A stretch of DNA of 64,000 nt from Bombilactobacillus mellis (GCF_000967245.1 NZ_KQ033878.1:708325-772324), one strand, 5' to 3'; shown: positions 46,891 to 56,458, counted from the stretch's first letter. Numbers and translations: made by a program. The notes: generated from the sequence alone by a model not told the origin.

Positions 46891-48072
46891 ATGAATACGG
46901 CTAAACCGGAACTCACGCTTTCGGATCTCCAAACAGAGTTTAGTAAAATCTATCACACCCAACCCTGTGCCTATTATTTTGCCCCCGGACGAATTAATCT
47001 CATCGGGGAACATACAGATTATAACGGCGGTAAAGTCTTTCCCTGTGCCATCAGCCTTGGCACCTATGCTGCTGTAAAACCGCGCTCTGATCAAACTATG
47101 CGGCTTTATTCGGCCAATTTTGCAGATCAGGGTGTTGCTTCTTTTAATCTGAAGCAATTACATTACCAACCTAATGCTTGGATCAATTATCCGCAAGGAA
47201 TGTTTAATTTTTGGCAAAAACACGGCTACAACTTAACCCATGGTTTTGATATTCTTATTGCGGGTAATATTCCAGCAGGTGGAGGCTTATCTTCTTCAGC
47301 TTCAATTGAAATGTTATTTGGCAAAATTCTCAGTGACTATTTTCCCAATTCGGCTACCGCTTTAGAATTAGTACAGATGGGACAAGAAGTAGAAAATGAT
47401 TTTATTGGTGTTCAATCAGGAATCATGGATCAATTTGCTGTCGGTTTCGGACAAAAAGACACCGCTATTTTATTAGATACTAATACTTTGAAATATGAAA
47501 TGATACCGCTTAATTTACAATCATATCAAATTGTGATTATGAATACTAATAAAAAGCGAACCTTAACCAATTCAAAATATAATCAGCGCCGTCAAGAATG
47601 TGAAGAAGCACTGCATCGTATTCGACAAGTTATTCCGTTGGCCAATCTAGGAGACCTAACTAAAGATCAATTTGATACTTATACTTATACGCTTCAAGAT
47701 GAAATCTTAATTAAACGGGCTCGACATGCCGTTTTTGAAAATCAGCGCACTGAACAGGCAGCCTGTGCTTTGAAAAATAAGCAGTTACGGACTTTTGGAC
47801 GTCTTCTCAATGCTTCTCATATTTCGTTAGAATATGATTATGAAGTAACAGGTCGTGAATTAGATGCTCTTGTTCATAGCGCTTGGCACCATGGTGCTTT
47901 AGGCGCCCGTATGACTGGGGCCGGTTTTGGGGGCTGTGCTTTAGCTTTAGTTCAGCAAAACCATTTGCAAGATTTTATACAAGCAGTCAATACTGATTAT
48001 CAAGCACAAATCGGCTATCCTGCTGCTTTTTATCCTGCCAAAATTGTTTCTGGACCACACAAACTTAATTAA
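46891..48072 (+). CDS. galK: Galactokinase
   Basis: ATP-dependent kinase making galactose-1-phosphate, first Leloir enzyme. 393 residues: GRINLIGEHTDYNGG (33-47) with Arg34, Glu40, His41, Asp43; ATP loop GNIPAGGGLSSSAS; C-terminal MTGAGFGGCALAL. Start ATG 46891 with AAGGAG upstream. Immediately followed by galT, so they form one operon; galE and galM are not in the window. Divergent from the GH31 gene. Confidence 0.96.
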   Translation: MNTAKPELTLSDLQTEFSKIYHTQPCAYYFAPGRINLIGEHTDYNGGKVFPCAISLGTYAAVKPRSDQTMRLYSANFADQGVASFNLKQLHYQPNAWINYPQGMFNFWQKHGYNLTHGFDILIAGNIPAGGGLSSSASIEMLFGKILSDYFPNSATALELVQMGQEVENDFIGVQSGIMDQFAVGFGQKDTAILLDTNTLKYEMIPLNLQSYQIVIMNTNKKRTLTNSKYNQRRQECEEALHRIRQVIPLANLGDLTKDQFDTYTYTLQDEILIKRARHAVFENQRTEQAACALKNKQLRTFGRLLNASHISLEYDYEVTGRELDALVHSAWHHGALGARMTGAGFGGCALALVQQNHLQDFIQAVNTDYQAQIGYPAAFYPAKIVSGPHKLN

Positions 48073-48088
48073 AAAGAAGACTGGAATA

Positions 48089-49558
48089 TTGAAAAATTTA
48101 GCTCAACTTTTTGCAGATCAAATTATTGCCCAACATCGTAACTTTGAACCTTTAGACCGTACTTACTTAATTAATAAAATCTACGCTTTAGTCGGAGAGA
48201 AGAATTTGCAAGCACTGACCGCGCAGCTTAATTTACTAGAATTAGTGCATGCCTTAGTTCAAAGTGCGCAAAGTAATCATAAAATTAATAAAACTAAGGC
48301 GGCAGCAGATATTTTAGCCGCTCAACTCACAGACTTATATACTCCCCGCCCCAGTCAGATAAATGCTGCTTTTTGGAATTTTTATCAAATCAGCCCACAA
48401 GCAGCTACTGATTATTTTTATCAAATTTGTCAGCAGAATAATTATATTCAAACTGCAGCCAATGCTAAAAATATCTCTTACAATACGCAGACTAAATATG
48501 GAGAACTAGAAATTACTATTAATTTAGCCAAACCAGAAAAAGATCCTCAAAAAATTGCCCGCGCCAGCCGGCAAACCACCCACACTTATCCTGCAGATCA
48601 ACTGTGTATGGATAACGAAGGTTATTTAGGCCGCGCCGATTTTGCAGCTCGTACTAATCACCGCATTATTCGCTTAAACTTAGGAGGAGAAATTTGGGGT
48701 TTTCAATATTCTCCTTATGCTTATTTTCCCGAGCATTGCATTTTCCTCTCACAAACGCAACGGCCGATGCATATCGATAGTCTGACGTTTTCTAATTTAT
48801 TTGAAATAGTCCAATTATTCCCGCACTATTTTGTCGGCAGCAATGCTGATTTACCCATCGTAGGTGGTTCAGTATTAAGTCACGACCACTATCAAGGCGG
48901 GCGCCATGTTTTCCCGATGATGCAGGCTCCTCTACGAAAAAAATTTCACATGAACGCTTTTCCCAATATTCAAGCAGGCATTGTTCAGTGGCCTTTAAGT
49001 ACGATTCGTTTAACTAGTGACGAGATTAGTCCTCTGATTCAAGCCAGCCAGCAGATTCTCACCCAATGGCAGCATTATAGAGATGAAACAGTAGCAGTGC
49101 GCGCGTGGTCCGGTAATGTAGCCCACCATACCATTACACCCATTGTTTATCGCTCATCACAACAATGGGTGATTGATTTAGTTTTGCGGGATAATCAAAC
49201 TTCAAAGCAGTATCCAGATGGTATTTTTCATCCCCATGCAGATGTCCAACATATCAAAAAAGAAAATATTGGTTTGATTGAAGTTATGGGTCGGGCCATT
49301 CTTCCTGGGCGCTTACAACCAGAATTATTAGAAGTGAAAAAATTTTTGTTACAGCAGCCTAATCAGATTGCCGATTACCATTTACCATGGGCGCAACAAT
49401 TGCAGCAAACTACTTTAATTACCCCGAATAATGTAGATGAAATTATTAAAAAATCTTTAGGGCAAATTTTTGCTCGGGTTCTAGAAGATGCTGGTGTCTT
49501 CAAAGACGACAAACGCGGGCATTTAGCCTTTGCACGTTTTATCCAGGCTCTTAATTAA
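48089..49558 (+). CDS. galT: UDP-glucose-hexose-1-phosphate uridylyltransferase (class II GalT)
   Basis: Exchanges galactose-1-P with UDP-glucose. About 489 residues, the Firmicute class II form that lacks the HPH signature of the E. coli type. Landmarks: LCMDNEGYLGRADFAARTNH, FPEHCIFLSQ, PIVGGSVLSHDHYQGG and GIFHPHADVQHIKKENIGL split across the C-terminus. I prefer TTG 48089 (weak AGAAGA upstream), which gives the family length; the open frame goes back to 48044 inside galK. Confidence 0.93.
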   Translation: MKNLAQLFADQIIAQHRNFEPLDRTYLINKIYALVGEKNLQALTAQLNLLELVHALVQSAQSNHKINKTKAAADILAAQLTDLYTPRPSQINAAFWNFYQISPQAATDYFYQICQQNNYIQTAANAKNISYNTQTKYGELEITINLAKPEKDPQKIARASRQTTHTYPADQLCMDNEGYLGRADFAARTNHRIIRLNLGGEIWGFQYSPYAYFPEHCIFLSQTQRPMHIDSLTFSNLFEIVQLFPHYFVGSNADLPIVGGSVLSHDHYQGGRHVFPMMQAPLRKKFHMNAFPNIQAGIVQWPLSTIRLTSDEISPLIQASQQILTQWQHYRDETVAVRAWSGNVAHHTITPIVYRSSQQWVIDLVLRDNQTSKQYPDGIFHPHADVQHIKKENIGLIEVMGRAILPGRLQPELLEVKKFLLQQPNQIADYHLPWAQQLQQTTLITPNNVDEIIKKSLGQIFARVLEDAGVFKDDKRGHLAFARFIQALN

Positions 49559-49653
49559 CGATAATTCAGCCAAATAGTAACAAAAATACTTTTTTTCCGG
49601 TTGCAGTGTGTATATAATAAGCGTTAACTTTCCAACGTAAAGGAGTCAAGTTA

Positions 49654-51090
49654 ATGACGAGTTCAACTCCCAGCTACCAAGATAATGTCTCAGTTCAAAA
49701 ACATCGCTGGCTTATTTTAACTGCGGTGGGTTTGTTTACTTTTATGTCTACTTTAGATGGCAGTATTGTTAATATTGCTTTGCCCATAATCAGCCGTGAT
49801 TTGCATATTCCGATGAATCAGGCTGAATGGGTAGTTTCACTTTATTTAATTATTATTTGTTCTCTCTTACTGTTCTTCGGTAAACTCAGTGATAATTGGG
49901 GTAAAATTAAAATATTTCGGTGGGGAACGCTTTTATTCATTTTCGGATCTTTATTATCCGGCTGGCGAATTAATTTAATCTTTCTACTGATAGCCAGAAT
50001 CATCCAAGCTATTGGTGCCGCTATGACGATGGCCACTAATAATGGTATTATTACCGAAATTTTCCCGAAAACTCAACGGGGTAAGGCTTTAGGACTTATC
50101 GGCTCTTTTGTGGCCTTGGGTTCAATTGCCGGACCCGGAATTGGCGGTTTACTGCTAGCCCATTTTAATTGGAGTTTTATTTTTTGGATTAATGTCCCTA
50201 TTGGTTTAATAGCAATTATCGTTGGTTATTTTGTCTTTCCGCCAGATATTACCATCAATCACGGCGCACTAGACAAATTAGGCGCTGCGAGTTTTGCCAT
50301 GACGATTATTGCTTTTTTTGGGGGGATTTTTCTGGGCCAACAAATAGGTTTTAAGCAAATTAGTATTCTGCTCTTGTTTATTTTTGCTTTGATTATGTTC
50401 GCTATTTTCATTAAGAATGAACTTCGCCAAACTTCTCCGTTACTTTCCTTTAGTCTGTTTAAAAATCTCAATTTTTCACTTAGTTTACTCTGTGCTCTGC
50501 TTATTTTTATTACTAATTTCTTCTTTAATGTAGTAACACCTTTTTACTTAGAAAATGCCCGTCAATTACCACCCAATCAAACCGGTTATATTTTGATGGT
50601 TTTCCCTATCATTCAAGTCATTGCTGCCCCATTAGCCGGTAGTGCTTCGGATAAAATTGGTCCTAAGCTGATTACTTTTATCGGTTTAATTTTTATTCTG
50701 CTCAGTCAAATCGGCTATACTCTCTGTAATCTGCACACTTCCATCTGGCTGTTCATAATTAGTGTTGCGCTAATGGGTTTAGGCAATGGTATTTTTAGTT
50801 CACCAAATAATTCATTAGTTATGAGTTCGGTAGCACAAAAAGATTTAGGCATTGCTGGTAGTATTAACTCGCTTGCCCGTAATTTAGGAATGGTAATCGG
50901 TATTTCTAGCGCCACCACCATTTTATTTGCTGCTATGAGTCACTATCGGGGTATGCATGTTACTAATTACTTACCCAAACATCCGGAAGTTTTTATTTAT
51001 GGCATGCATACAGTTTTCTTTATTTCTTGCCTTATTTGTGTCATTGCAACTGGAATTACCGGTTGGCGACTTTTCACAAAAAATAATTAA
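49654..51090 (+). CDS. MFS multidrug efflux transporter, DHA2 family
   Basis: 478 residues, about 14 spans. FMSTLDGSIVNIALPII is the DHA2 span-1 motif with the acidic residue; GKLSDNWGKIKIFRWG is motif A; ALGSIAGPGIGGLL is motif C of exporters. Start ATG 49654 with AAAGGAG upstream and a TATAAT box near 49612. Its stop shares the palindrome TTAA with the stop of the converging ECF gene. Substrate unknown; drug or acid stress export likely. Confidence 0.9.
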   Translation: MTSSTPSYQDNVSVQKHRWLILTAVGLFTFMSTLDGSIVNIALPIISRDLHIPMNQAEWVVSLYLIIICSLLLFFGKLSDNWGKIKIFRWGTLLFIFGSLLSGWRINLIFLLIARIIQAIGAAMTMATNNGIITEIFPKTQRGKALGLIGSFVALGSIAGPGIGGLLLAHFNWSFIFWINVPIGLIAIIVGYFVFPPDITINHGALDKLGAASFAMTIIAFFGGIFLGQQIGFKQISILLLFIFALIMFAIFIKNELRQTSPLLSFSLFKNLNFSLSLLCALLIFITNFFFNVVTPFYLENARQLPPNQTGYILMVFPIIQVIAAPLAGSASDKIGPKLITFIGLIFILLSQIGYTLCNLHTSIWLFIISVALMGLGNGIFSSPNNSLVMSSVAQKDLGIAGSINSLARNLGMVIGISSATTILFAAMSHYRGMHVTNYLPKHPEVFIYGMHTVFFISCLICVIATGITGWRLFTKNN

Positions 51091-51680
51091 TTTTCTAAAA
51101 ATCTATTAGCCCGAAAAACTGCTTTACAAATTAAAGGCACCAACACCGCAGCAGCTAAGCATTCCGGAAGGCCATTAGTCGCAACTAAGGCCAGCAAAAT
51201 TCCGTTTAGAGCACTCGAAGCTACTTTATAGACGCTGACTAATGCAGAGGCAAAAAATACACGCATTAAAACTAAGACCGTTATTGTATTAGTCAATGAT
51301 CCGATCACAGCAGCTACAGCCATCCTTACTGTTTGAGAATTGATGTGCGCTTTGGTGGATCGATAAACTACTCCTGCTAAATATCCTACTAAGACTCGTG
51401 GCAAAACAGCGATAACCGGATTAGTAAAAATCATAGTATCAAGAGGACTCGTTGGCGCCGTATACGCCCTAATAATTGTCCCAATTCCCCAAATTAGGCC
51501 AATTAAGGCTCCATCTGCCGGTCCTAAAATAATTGCCGCCACAATTACTGTTAAATGAATAATAGTAATATTCACTAAACCTAAGGGAATAAAACCAAGA
51601 AAAGGAGTTAACGATTGAATTAAAATAATAGCAATCAAAATAGCGCGAATAGCTAATTTATAAGCTTGTGTTTTTTTCAT
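51087..51680 (-). CDS. ECF transporter S-component (vitamin uptake, possibly pantothenate)
   Basis: 197 residues, six spans. The pattern FLGFIPLGLVNITIIHLTVI, then ILGPADGALIGLIWG and LPRVLVGYLAGVVY is the substrate-binding subunit of energy-coupling-factor importers, resembling the pantothenate/niacin-type subfamily. The shared EcfAAT module is encoded elsewhere. SD AGGTGA before ATG 51680. The exact vitamin is uncertain; no riboswitch was found in front. Confidence 0.75.
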   Translation of the reverse strand: MKKTQAYKLAIRAILIAIILIQSLTPFLGFIPLGLVNITIIHLTVIVAAIILGPADGALIGLIWGIGTIIRAYTAPTSPLDTMIFTNPVIAVLPRVLVGYLAGVVYRSTKAHINSQTVRMAVAAVIGSLTNTITVLVLMRVFFASALVSVYKVASSALNGILLALVATNGLPECLAAAVLVPLICKAVFRANRFLEN

Positions 51681-51815
51681 AGTTTCACCTAAAATAATTA
51701 TTTAGTTAATTATATTATAAAAATTCCTTTCAATAATATAGCCAAAATCTTGCTTAAGCAAAACTTAACACATAAAATAGGTTAAAAATAAAATTGGCCG
51801 GTTATTTTAATCAAG

Positions 51816-51862
51816 GCCAGCTTTATAAGTCAGAAGAAAATCAATGAAGTGATAAAGCTGGC
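51816..51862. repeat. 11-bp perfect inverted repeat upstream of the lysine riboswitch
   Basis: GCCAGCTTTAT and ATAAAGCTGGC enclose 25 bases. No T-run follows on either strand, so it is not a simple terminator. It lies between the ECF gene start and the riboswitch, outside both. Confidence 0.6.
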
Positions 51863-51990
51863 ATTGTAGAAAAACTGATTAGAGCTAGCCTCAGTACCAA
51901 TTTATTAAGGATAATTTTCGTATACAGGTGCTCTTTGTAATACAATCTTGACTTTACTCAGAATTACTTTAAAATTATTTTGTATAATCT

Positions 51991-52206
51991 AAGAAGAGGT
52001 TGCCTAACTTATTAGTAGATTTGTGAAGATAATGCTATATCTATGAAGCAAATTCAAAGGATTTTAGGCCGAAATTAACAACTGTAGCATCAGTAGTTAA
52101 TTGGGACTAGACTAAATAAGCCTAGGACTGTCGCAACTAAAAGGTTGCGGAGCGCTATCGACGATTGTTTTACACGGCCTCTTAAATAAAAGAGGCTTTT
52201 AATCGT
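51991..52206 (+). ncRNA. Lysine riboswitch (L-box) with terminator
   Basis: The aptamer (about 51991-52165) shows GAGGTTGC, ATTAGTAG, GGCCGAA, AGCCTAGGACTGTC and GGAGCGCTATC, matching in order the conserved blocks of the lysC-type lysine riboswitch. A terminator follows: GCCTCTT (52177-52183) with AAGAGGC (52190-52196), then TTTTAATCGTTTTT. A TATAAT -10 is at 51983-51988. The pairing of the outer P1 stem looks weak. High lysine should stop transcription before the permease. Confidence 0.88.
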
Positions 52207-52243
52207 TTTTAGAGTTCTTCTTATCGAAAAGGGAGAATGATAC

Positions 52244-53677
52244 ATGTCGCAAACAAATTCAGTTCAACGTAATTTAAAAACCCGCCATGTCACAATGATT
52301 GCTTTAGGCGGTTGTATTGGAACCGGGTTATTTATGACGTCAGGTTCTACTATTTCCAAAGCGGGTCCTGGCGGCGGTTTAGTCGCTTACATCGCAATGG
52401 GATTAATGGTTTATTTTTTAATGACTAGTTTAGGCGAACTAGCGACTAACTTGCCGGTTTCGGGTTCTTTTGCTACATATAATGCCCGGTATGTTGATCC
52501 GGCTTTAGGCTTTGCCATGGGTTGGAATTATTGGTTTAACTGGGCAATTACTGTTGCCGTGGATATTTCTACAGCAGCTTTACTGATTCAATATTGGCTG
52601 CCGAAATCTCCTGGGTGGATCTGGAGTTTATTAGTTTTAATAGTAATTTTTCTCATTAACGCCCTTACAGTCTCCACGTTTGGAGAAACGGAATACTGGC
52701 TTTCTATCATTAAAGTGACGACCGTCATTATCTTTTTAATTATTGGTTTTGCCATGATTTTTGGGATTATGAATGGTCCTGCCGTTGGTTTAAAAAATTT
52801 CACTTACAAAAAAGCCCCCTTTGTTGGTGGTATTCCTGCAATTATTAATGTCTTTTTAATTGCCGGGTTCTCTTTTCAAGGAACTGAATTAATTGGTGTA
52901 ACAGCTGGTGAGTCGGAAGATCCGACAAAGGCTGTTCCTAAAGCCATTAATGATGTTTTTTGGCGTATTTTATTATTCTACATTCTTTCCATTTTTGTTA
53001 TTGCTGCTCTGATTCCTTACACCAGTCCTAATTTACTGAGTGCTGCTAATGGAAATATTGCCGTTTCACCTTTTACTTTAGTTTTTAAAAGAGCCGGATT
53101 AGCTTTTGCTGCCAGCTTTATGAATGCTGTGGTTTTAACTTCCGTTTTATCTTCAGCTAATTCTGGAGCTTATGCTTCGACAAGGATGCTATATTCTTTA
53201 GCTCAAGATAAATATGCTCCACAAATTTTTGCTAAGACCACTAAAGGTGGTATTCCTTTTTATGCCTTATTAGCAACGATTCTTGTTTCTCTGCTGACTT
53301 TTACTACTAGTATTTTTGGGCAAAAAATTTATATGTGGTTGGTAGCTGCCTCAGGCTTAACTGGTTTTATTGCTTGGGTAGGGATTGCTCTGAGTCATTA
53401 TCGCTTTCGGCGCGCCTTTATTAAACAAGGCCATCAATTAAGCGAATTAAAATATCATGCAAAATTATTCCCTTTGGGACCTATTATTGCCTTAATCCTT
53501 TGTATTATTGTCATCGGCGGCCAAAATATTGAAGCTTTTGTTAAATGGGATTGGCAGCAGATTGGTATTACTTATATTAGTGTTCCGTTAGTTTTAATTT
53601 TGTACTTTGGTTATAAATGGAAACATCATACTAAAATTATTCCGTTAGATGAAATTGATGTATCAAGTGAGATCTAA
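52244..53677 (+). CDS. lysP: Amino-acid permease, probably lysine-specific
   Basis: 477 residues, 12 spans, APC superfamily, amino-acid transporter type: the start RHVTMIALGGCIGTGLFM is the first-span motif, then GFSFQGTELIGVTAGESEDP. Family members carry several amino acids, but the upstream lysine riboswitch makes lysine the best substrate. Start ATG 52244 with GGGAG upstream. Ends at a strong bidirectional terminator. Lysine is also the wall amino acid added by the lysine-type MurE at 4 kb. Confidence 0.9.
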   Translation: MSQTNSVQRNLKTRHVTMIALGGCIGTGLFMTSGSTISKAGPGGGLVAYIAMGLMVYFLMTSLGELATNLPVSGSFATYNARYVDPALGFAMGWNYWFNWAITVAVDISTAALLIQYWLPKSPGWIWSLLVLIVIFLINALTVSTFGETEYWLSIIKVTTVIIFLIIGFAMIFGIMNGPAVGLKNFTYKKAPFVGGIPAIINVFLIAGFSFQGTELIGVTAGESEDPTKAVPKAINDVFWRILLFYILSIFVIAALIPYTSPNLLSAANGNIAVSPFTLVFKRAGLAFAASFMNAVVLTSVLSSANSGAYASTRMLYSLAQDKYAPQIFAKTTKGGIPFYALLATILVSLLTFTTSIFGQKIYMWLVAASGLTGFIAWVGIALSHYRFRRAFIKQGHQLSELKYHAKLFPLGPIIALILCIIVIGGQNIEAFVKWDWQQIGITYISVPLVLILYFGYKWKHHTKIIPLDEIDVSSEI

Positions 53678-53684
53678 CCTATAT

Positions 53685-53718
53685 AAAAAATCCCGTAATT
53701 AATATTATGGGATTTTTT
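53685..53718. terminator. Bidirectional terminator between lysP and treA
   Basis: AAAAAATCCCGTAAT pairs with ATTATGGGATTTTTT (one G-U) around a 4-base loop, with T6 on both strands. It serves the converging lysP and treA genes. Confidence 0.9.
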
Positions 53719-53732
53719 ATATAGTCATAGTT

Positions 53733-55391
53733 TTAATTAGAAATCAAACAGGCTACAGCTTCATAAGGACGTAACGTAATTTTTGAAGGTATTGTAGTTA
53801 AATGCAAGTGATAATTACTAATTAGTACCTGTGCTGGTTGTTGTTGATACAGAAGAGGTATTTTAAAAACCGTCTGTTGAGCAAAAAAATTATTGAAAAC
53901 TAAAAGGACTTGTCGTTGATATTTACGCACATAAGCAAATACTTGTGGATGATCCAAATTTAAGGGGTGATAATCACCCTGAACAATTACAGGATAAGTT
54001 TTACGTAACTTAATTAATTTTTGATAATAATTAAAAATTTCCCCATGAGCTAATTCTGCGGCAACATTTATTTGCTGCTGTCCAGTAGGACGTAACCACG
54101 GCTGTCCCTTAGTAAAACCAGCCTTAGGACTGGCATCCCAATGCATGGGTGTGCGACTATTATCGCGTGATCTTTCATGAATAATTGCTAATGCCTGCTG
54201 TTTGGAGCAGCCCTCTTTTAATAATTTTTTATAAGCATTTTTGGTTTCTACATCAACGTAGTCTTCGATAGTCCGATAATCAGGATTAATCATCCCAATT
54301 TCTTCACCTTGATAAATATAAGGCGTTCCACGCAATAAATGTATACTAGTAGCCAACATTTCTGCAGATTTCTCTCGATAATTTATTGGATCACCAAACC
54401 GGCTTAAGGCCCATGGCTGATCATGATTATTCCAAAATAAAGCATTCCACCCGCCTTCTTGATTCATCCGGAGTTGCCAAGTATTAAGGGTTTTTTTCAG
54501 TTTGGAAAAATCAAACAGAGGTTTCGTCCATTTTTGATTATTTTGATAATCAGCTTTTAAATGATGAAAGTTAAAGACCATATTTAATTGATGTTGATCA
54601 GCTCTGGTATACATAATAGAAGATTCGATATTAGCTGAAGACATTTCTCCAACGGTTACTATCTGTTTGTCTTGGCCAAAAGTTGCTTGATTTAATTCCT
54701 GCAGATATTGTTGCACAATTGGGGTATCCGTATACATAGTTTTGTTATCAATTCCCGCAGGTGCATCCTGAAGTTTTTCGTCTTTACCAATAACATTTAT
54801 AACATCAAAACGAAAGCCCTTTACTCCTTTTTGCCGCCAAAAATTGACAACTCGGAATAATTCTTGACGTACTTGGGGATTATGCCAATCAAGGTCTGCC
54901 TGAGATGAATCAAACAGGTGTAAATAATATTTACCTGTATCTCCGAAAGAAGACCAAGCAGGACCTCCAAATTTGGAAGTCCAGTGATTAGGTAAATCAC
55001 CGTTGGCCTTGGGTTCGCGGATATAAAAGAATTTTTGATATTTTTTATCTCCTGCTACTGCCTTTTGAAACCACTCATGCTCTGTAGAACAGTGATTTAA
55101 CACCATATCTAGCATTACTCCGATGTTATGAGCGGACAATCTACGCACCAGCTCTTCAAAATCAGCCATAGTCCCAAATTTAGGATCGATGGCATAATAA
55201 TCAGAAATATCATAGCCGTTATCATTCTGGGGGGAAACATAAAATGGATTAAACCAAATCATATCAATATTTAATCTGGTTAAATAAGGTATTTTAGCAA
55301 TAATTCCCGGTAAGTCACCAATACCATCATTATTACTATCATAAAAAGACTTGGGATAGATTTGATAAATGACTTGCTCTCTAAAATCCAC
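53733..55391 (-). CDS. treA: GH13 trehalose-6-phosphate hydrolase
   Basis: Splits trehalose-6-P to glucose and glucose-6-P in the cytoplasm. 552 residues: YQIYPKSFYDSN (the KSF form seen in TreA/TreC), SPQNDNGYDISDYY, catalytic Asp196 (GFRFDVINVIG), Glu249 (VGEMSS) and Asp324 (NNHDQPW). Start is GTG 55391 with AAGGAGG upstream. It follows treR on the same strand, which supports trehalose over oligo-1,6-glucosidase. No trehalose PTS gene is adjacent. Confidence 0.88.
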   Translation of the reverse strand: MDFREQVIYQIYPKSFYDSNNDGIGDLPGIIAKIPYLTRLNIDMIWFNPFYVSPQNDNGYDISDYYAIDPKFGTMADFEELVRRLSAHNIGVMLDMVLNHCSTEHEWFQKAVAGDKKYQKFFYIREPKANGDLPNHWTSKFGGPAWSSFGDTGKYYLHLFDSSQADLDWHNPQVRQELFRVVNFWRQKGVKGFRFDVINVIGKDEKLQDAPAGIDNKTMYTDTPIVQQYLQELNQATFGQDKQIVTVGEMSSANIESSIMYTRADQHQLNMVFNFHHLKADYQNNQKWTKPLFDFSKLKKTLNTWQLRMNQEGGWNALFWNNHDQPWALSRFGDPINYREKSAEMLATSIHLLRGTPYIYQGEEIGMINPDYRTIEDYVDVETKNAYKKLLKEGCSKQQALAIIHERSRDNSRTPMHWDASPKAGFTKGQPWLRPTGQQQINVAAELAHGEIFNYYQKLIKLRKTYPVIVQGDYHPLNLDHPQVFAYVRKYQRQVLLVFNNFFAQQTVFKIPLLYQQQPAQVLISNYHLHLTTIPSKITLRPYEAVACLISN

Positions 55392-55403
55392 AGAAAAACC
55401 TCC

Positions 55404-56120
55404 TTACAATTTTTTACGATGTGCAAAATCCACAAATTTAAACTTATCAGGACGATGCATGGAAATAGTATATTGAAAAAAGGATGTATCTTGTAAATAA
55501 GTAAGACTTCGAACAAAAACTACTAAATCTGTAGTCGCCAGTTTTAAAAGCTTAGTAATATCTGCTGGGGCAGTTTCTACAGTAATCATTTTCGTTGCAT
55601 ACGCTATTTTTAAGCCTAAATCATTTTCAAAATAAGAATATAATGAATTTTGTGCTTGCTCTTCAGTAATTACAGGCACAAATTTTTTTAAGATATAATC
55701 TTCGTCCACTATTACCGGTTCTTCATTAACAATTCGCAAACGCTGGATAAAAGTAGCTGGCGGCTGCCTTAAACGCATTCGTGAACTGATGTCTGCAGGT
55801 AGTTGCTGATTTTTTAGCTGTAATACTTTAGTTTGAGCGCGCATTTGCTCACTTTGATTCAATTCATTGAAAGTTACAATATCAGAAACGGGAAAAGCAA
55901 AACGCGCCGTATTCAAAACTATAGAGCCTTTACCTTTAACTTTTTGAATCAGACCAGCTACGCTTAATTCAGCAAGCGCTTTTCTGATGGTTTCACGTGA
56001 GGTGTTATAAAGGCGGGTTAAATCAGTTTCACTAGGCAGCAATTCCCCCGTAGCATATTGTCCATGCTTTATTTTCTCAGATAAATCTTGTGCAATTTGC
56101 CAATACTTGCAAACTACCAT
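55404..56120 (-). CDS. treR: GntR-family trehalose operon repressor
   Basis: 238 residues: N-terminal winged helix LLPSETDLTRLYNTSRETIRK and a C-terminal UTRA effector domain starting about residue 80 (FPVSDIVTFNELNQ). The effector is probably trehalose-6-P. Located 12 bases upstream of treA in one operon. A palindrome TGTATATACA in its own promoter matches the TreR operator form. Start ATG 56120 with GGAGG eight bases upstream. Confidence 0.88.
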   Translation of the reverse strand: MVVCKYWQIAQDLSEKIKHGQYATGELLPSETDLTRLYNTSRETIRKALAELSVAGLIQKVKGKGSIVLNTARFAFPVSDIVTFNELNQSEQMRAQTKVLQLKNQQLPADISSRMRLRQPPATFIQRLRIVNEEPVIVDEDYILKKFVPVITEEQAQNSLYSYFENDLGLKIAYATKMITVETAPADITKLLKLATTDLVVFVRSLTYLQDTSFFQYTISMHRPDKFKFVDFAHRKKL

Positions 56121-56153
56121 ATATCAAGCCTCCTTTTTAAATTATTATATCAT

Positions 56154-56169
56154 ACTTGTATATACATGT
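56154..56169. promoter_or_regulatory. TreR operator in the treR-treA promoter
   Basis: ACTTGTATATACATGT holds the perfect palindrome TGTATATACA (56157-56166). It lies immediately upstream of the minus-strand TATAAT, covering the spacer and -35 area. Confidence 0.7.
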
Positions 56170-56221
56170 TTAAATAATAAAATTATTGCTATTTTAAAGC
56201 TAATGTGCCATTTATTTAACA

Positions 56222-56236
56222 TATATGTACATGTAA
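56222..56236. promoter_or_regulatory. Possible second TreR site
   Basis: A run of TATATGTACATGTA with palindromes ATGTACAT and TACATGTA, about 65 bases from the first site. Looks like a weaker, imperfect copy. Confidence 0.35.
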
Positions 56237-56458
56237 TCGATGATTAATCAACACATTTTCTAAACTGTTAACATCAAAAACAACTGTAATTAGACAGCAA
56301 TATTTTTTAGTGATAAATTACATTGCAAAAGACTTTCTCGCCTTTTCATTAGTCTCACAAGCTATTTTCTTTGTAAATTGAAGTAAATATGATTTAATGG
56401 AAAGAAGAGAATTTTCTTTGGAAATTATTATTTTGTTGAAATTGGAGGTAATTTTTGT

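Larger units (their letters stand above)
56121..56458. other. Intergenic region between treR and the BI-1 gene
   Basis: 338 bases holding the treR promoter and operators on the left and the SD GGAGG of the plus-strand gene on the right. The middle is AT-rich with no gene visible. Confidence 0.6.

Noticed and set aside
56000-56020. GGTTTCACGTGAGGTG with a parS-like core
   Set aside because: Only the centre matches; it encodes part of the TreR helix-turn-helix, so selection on protein explains it.
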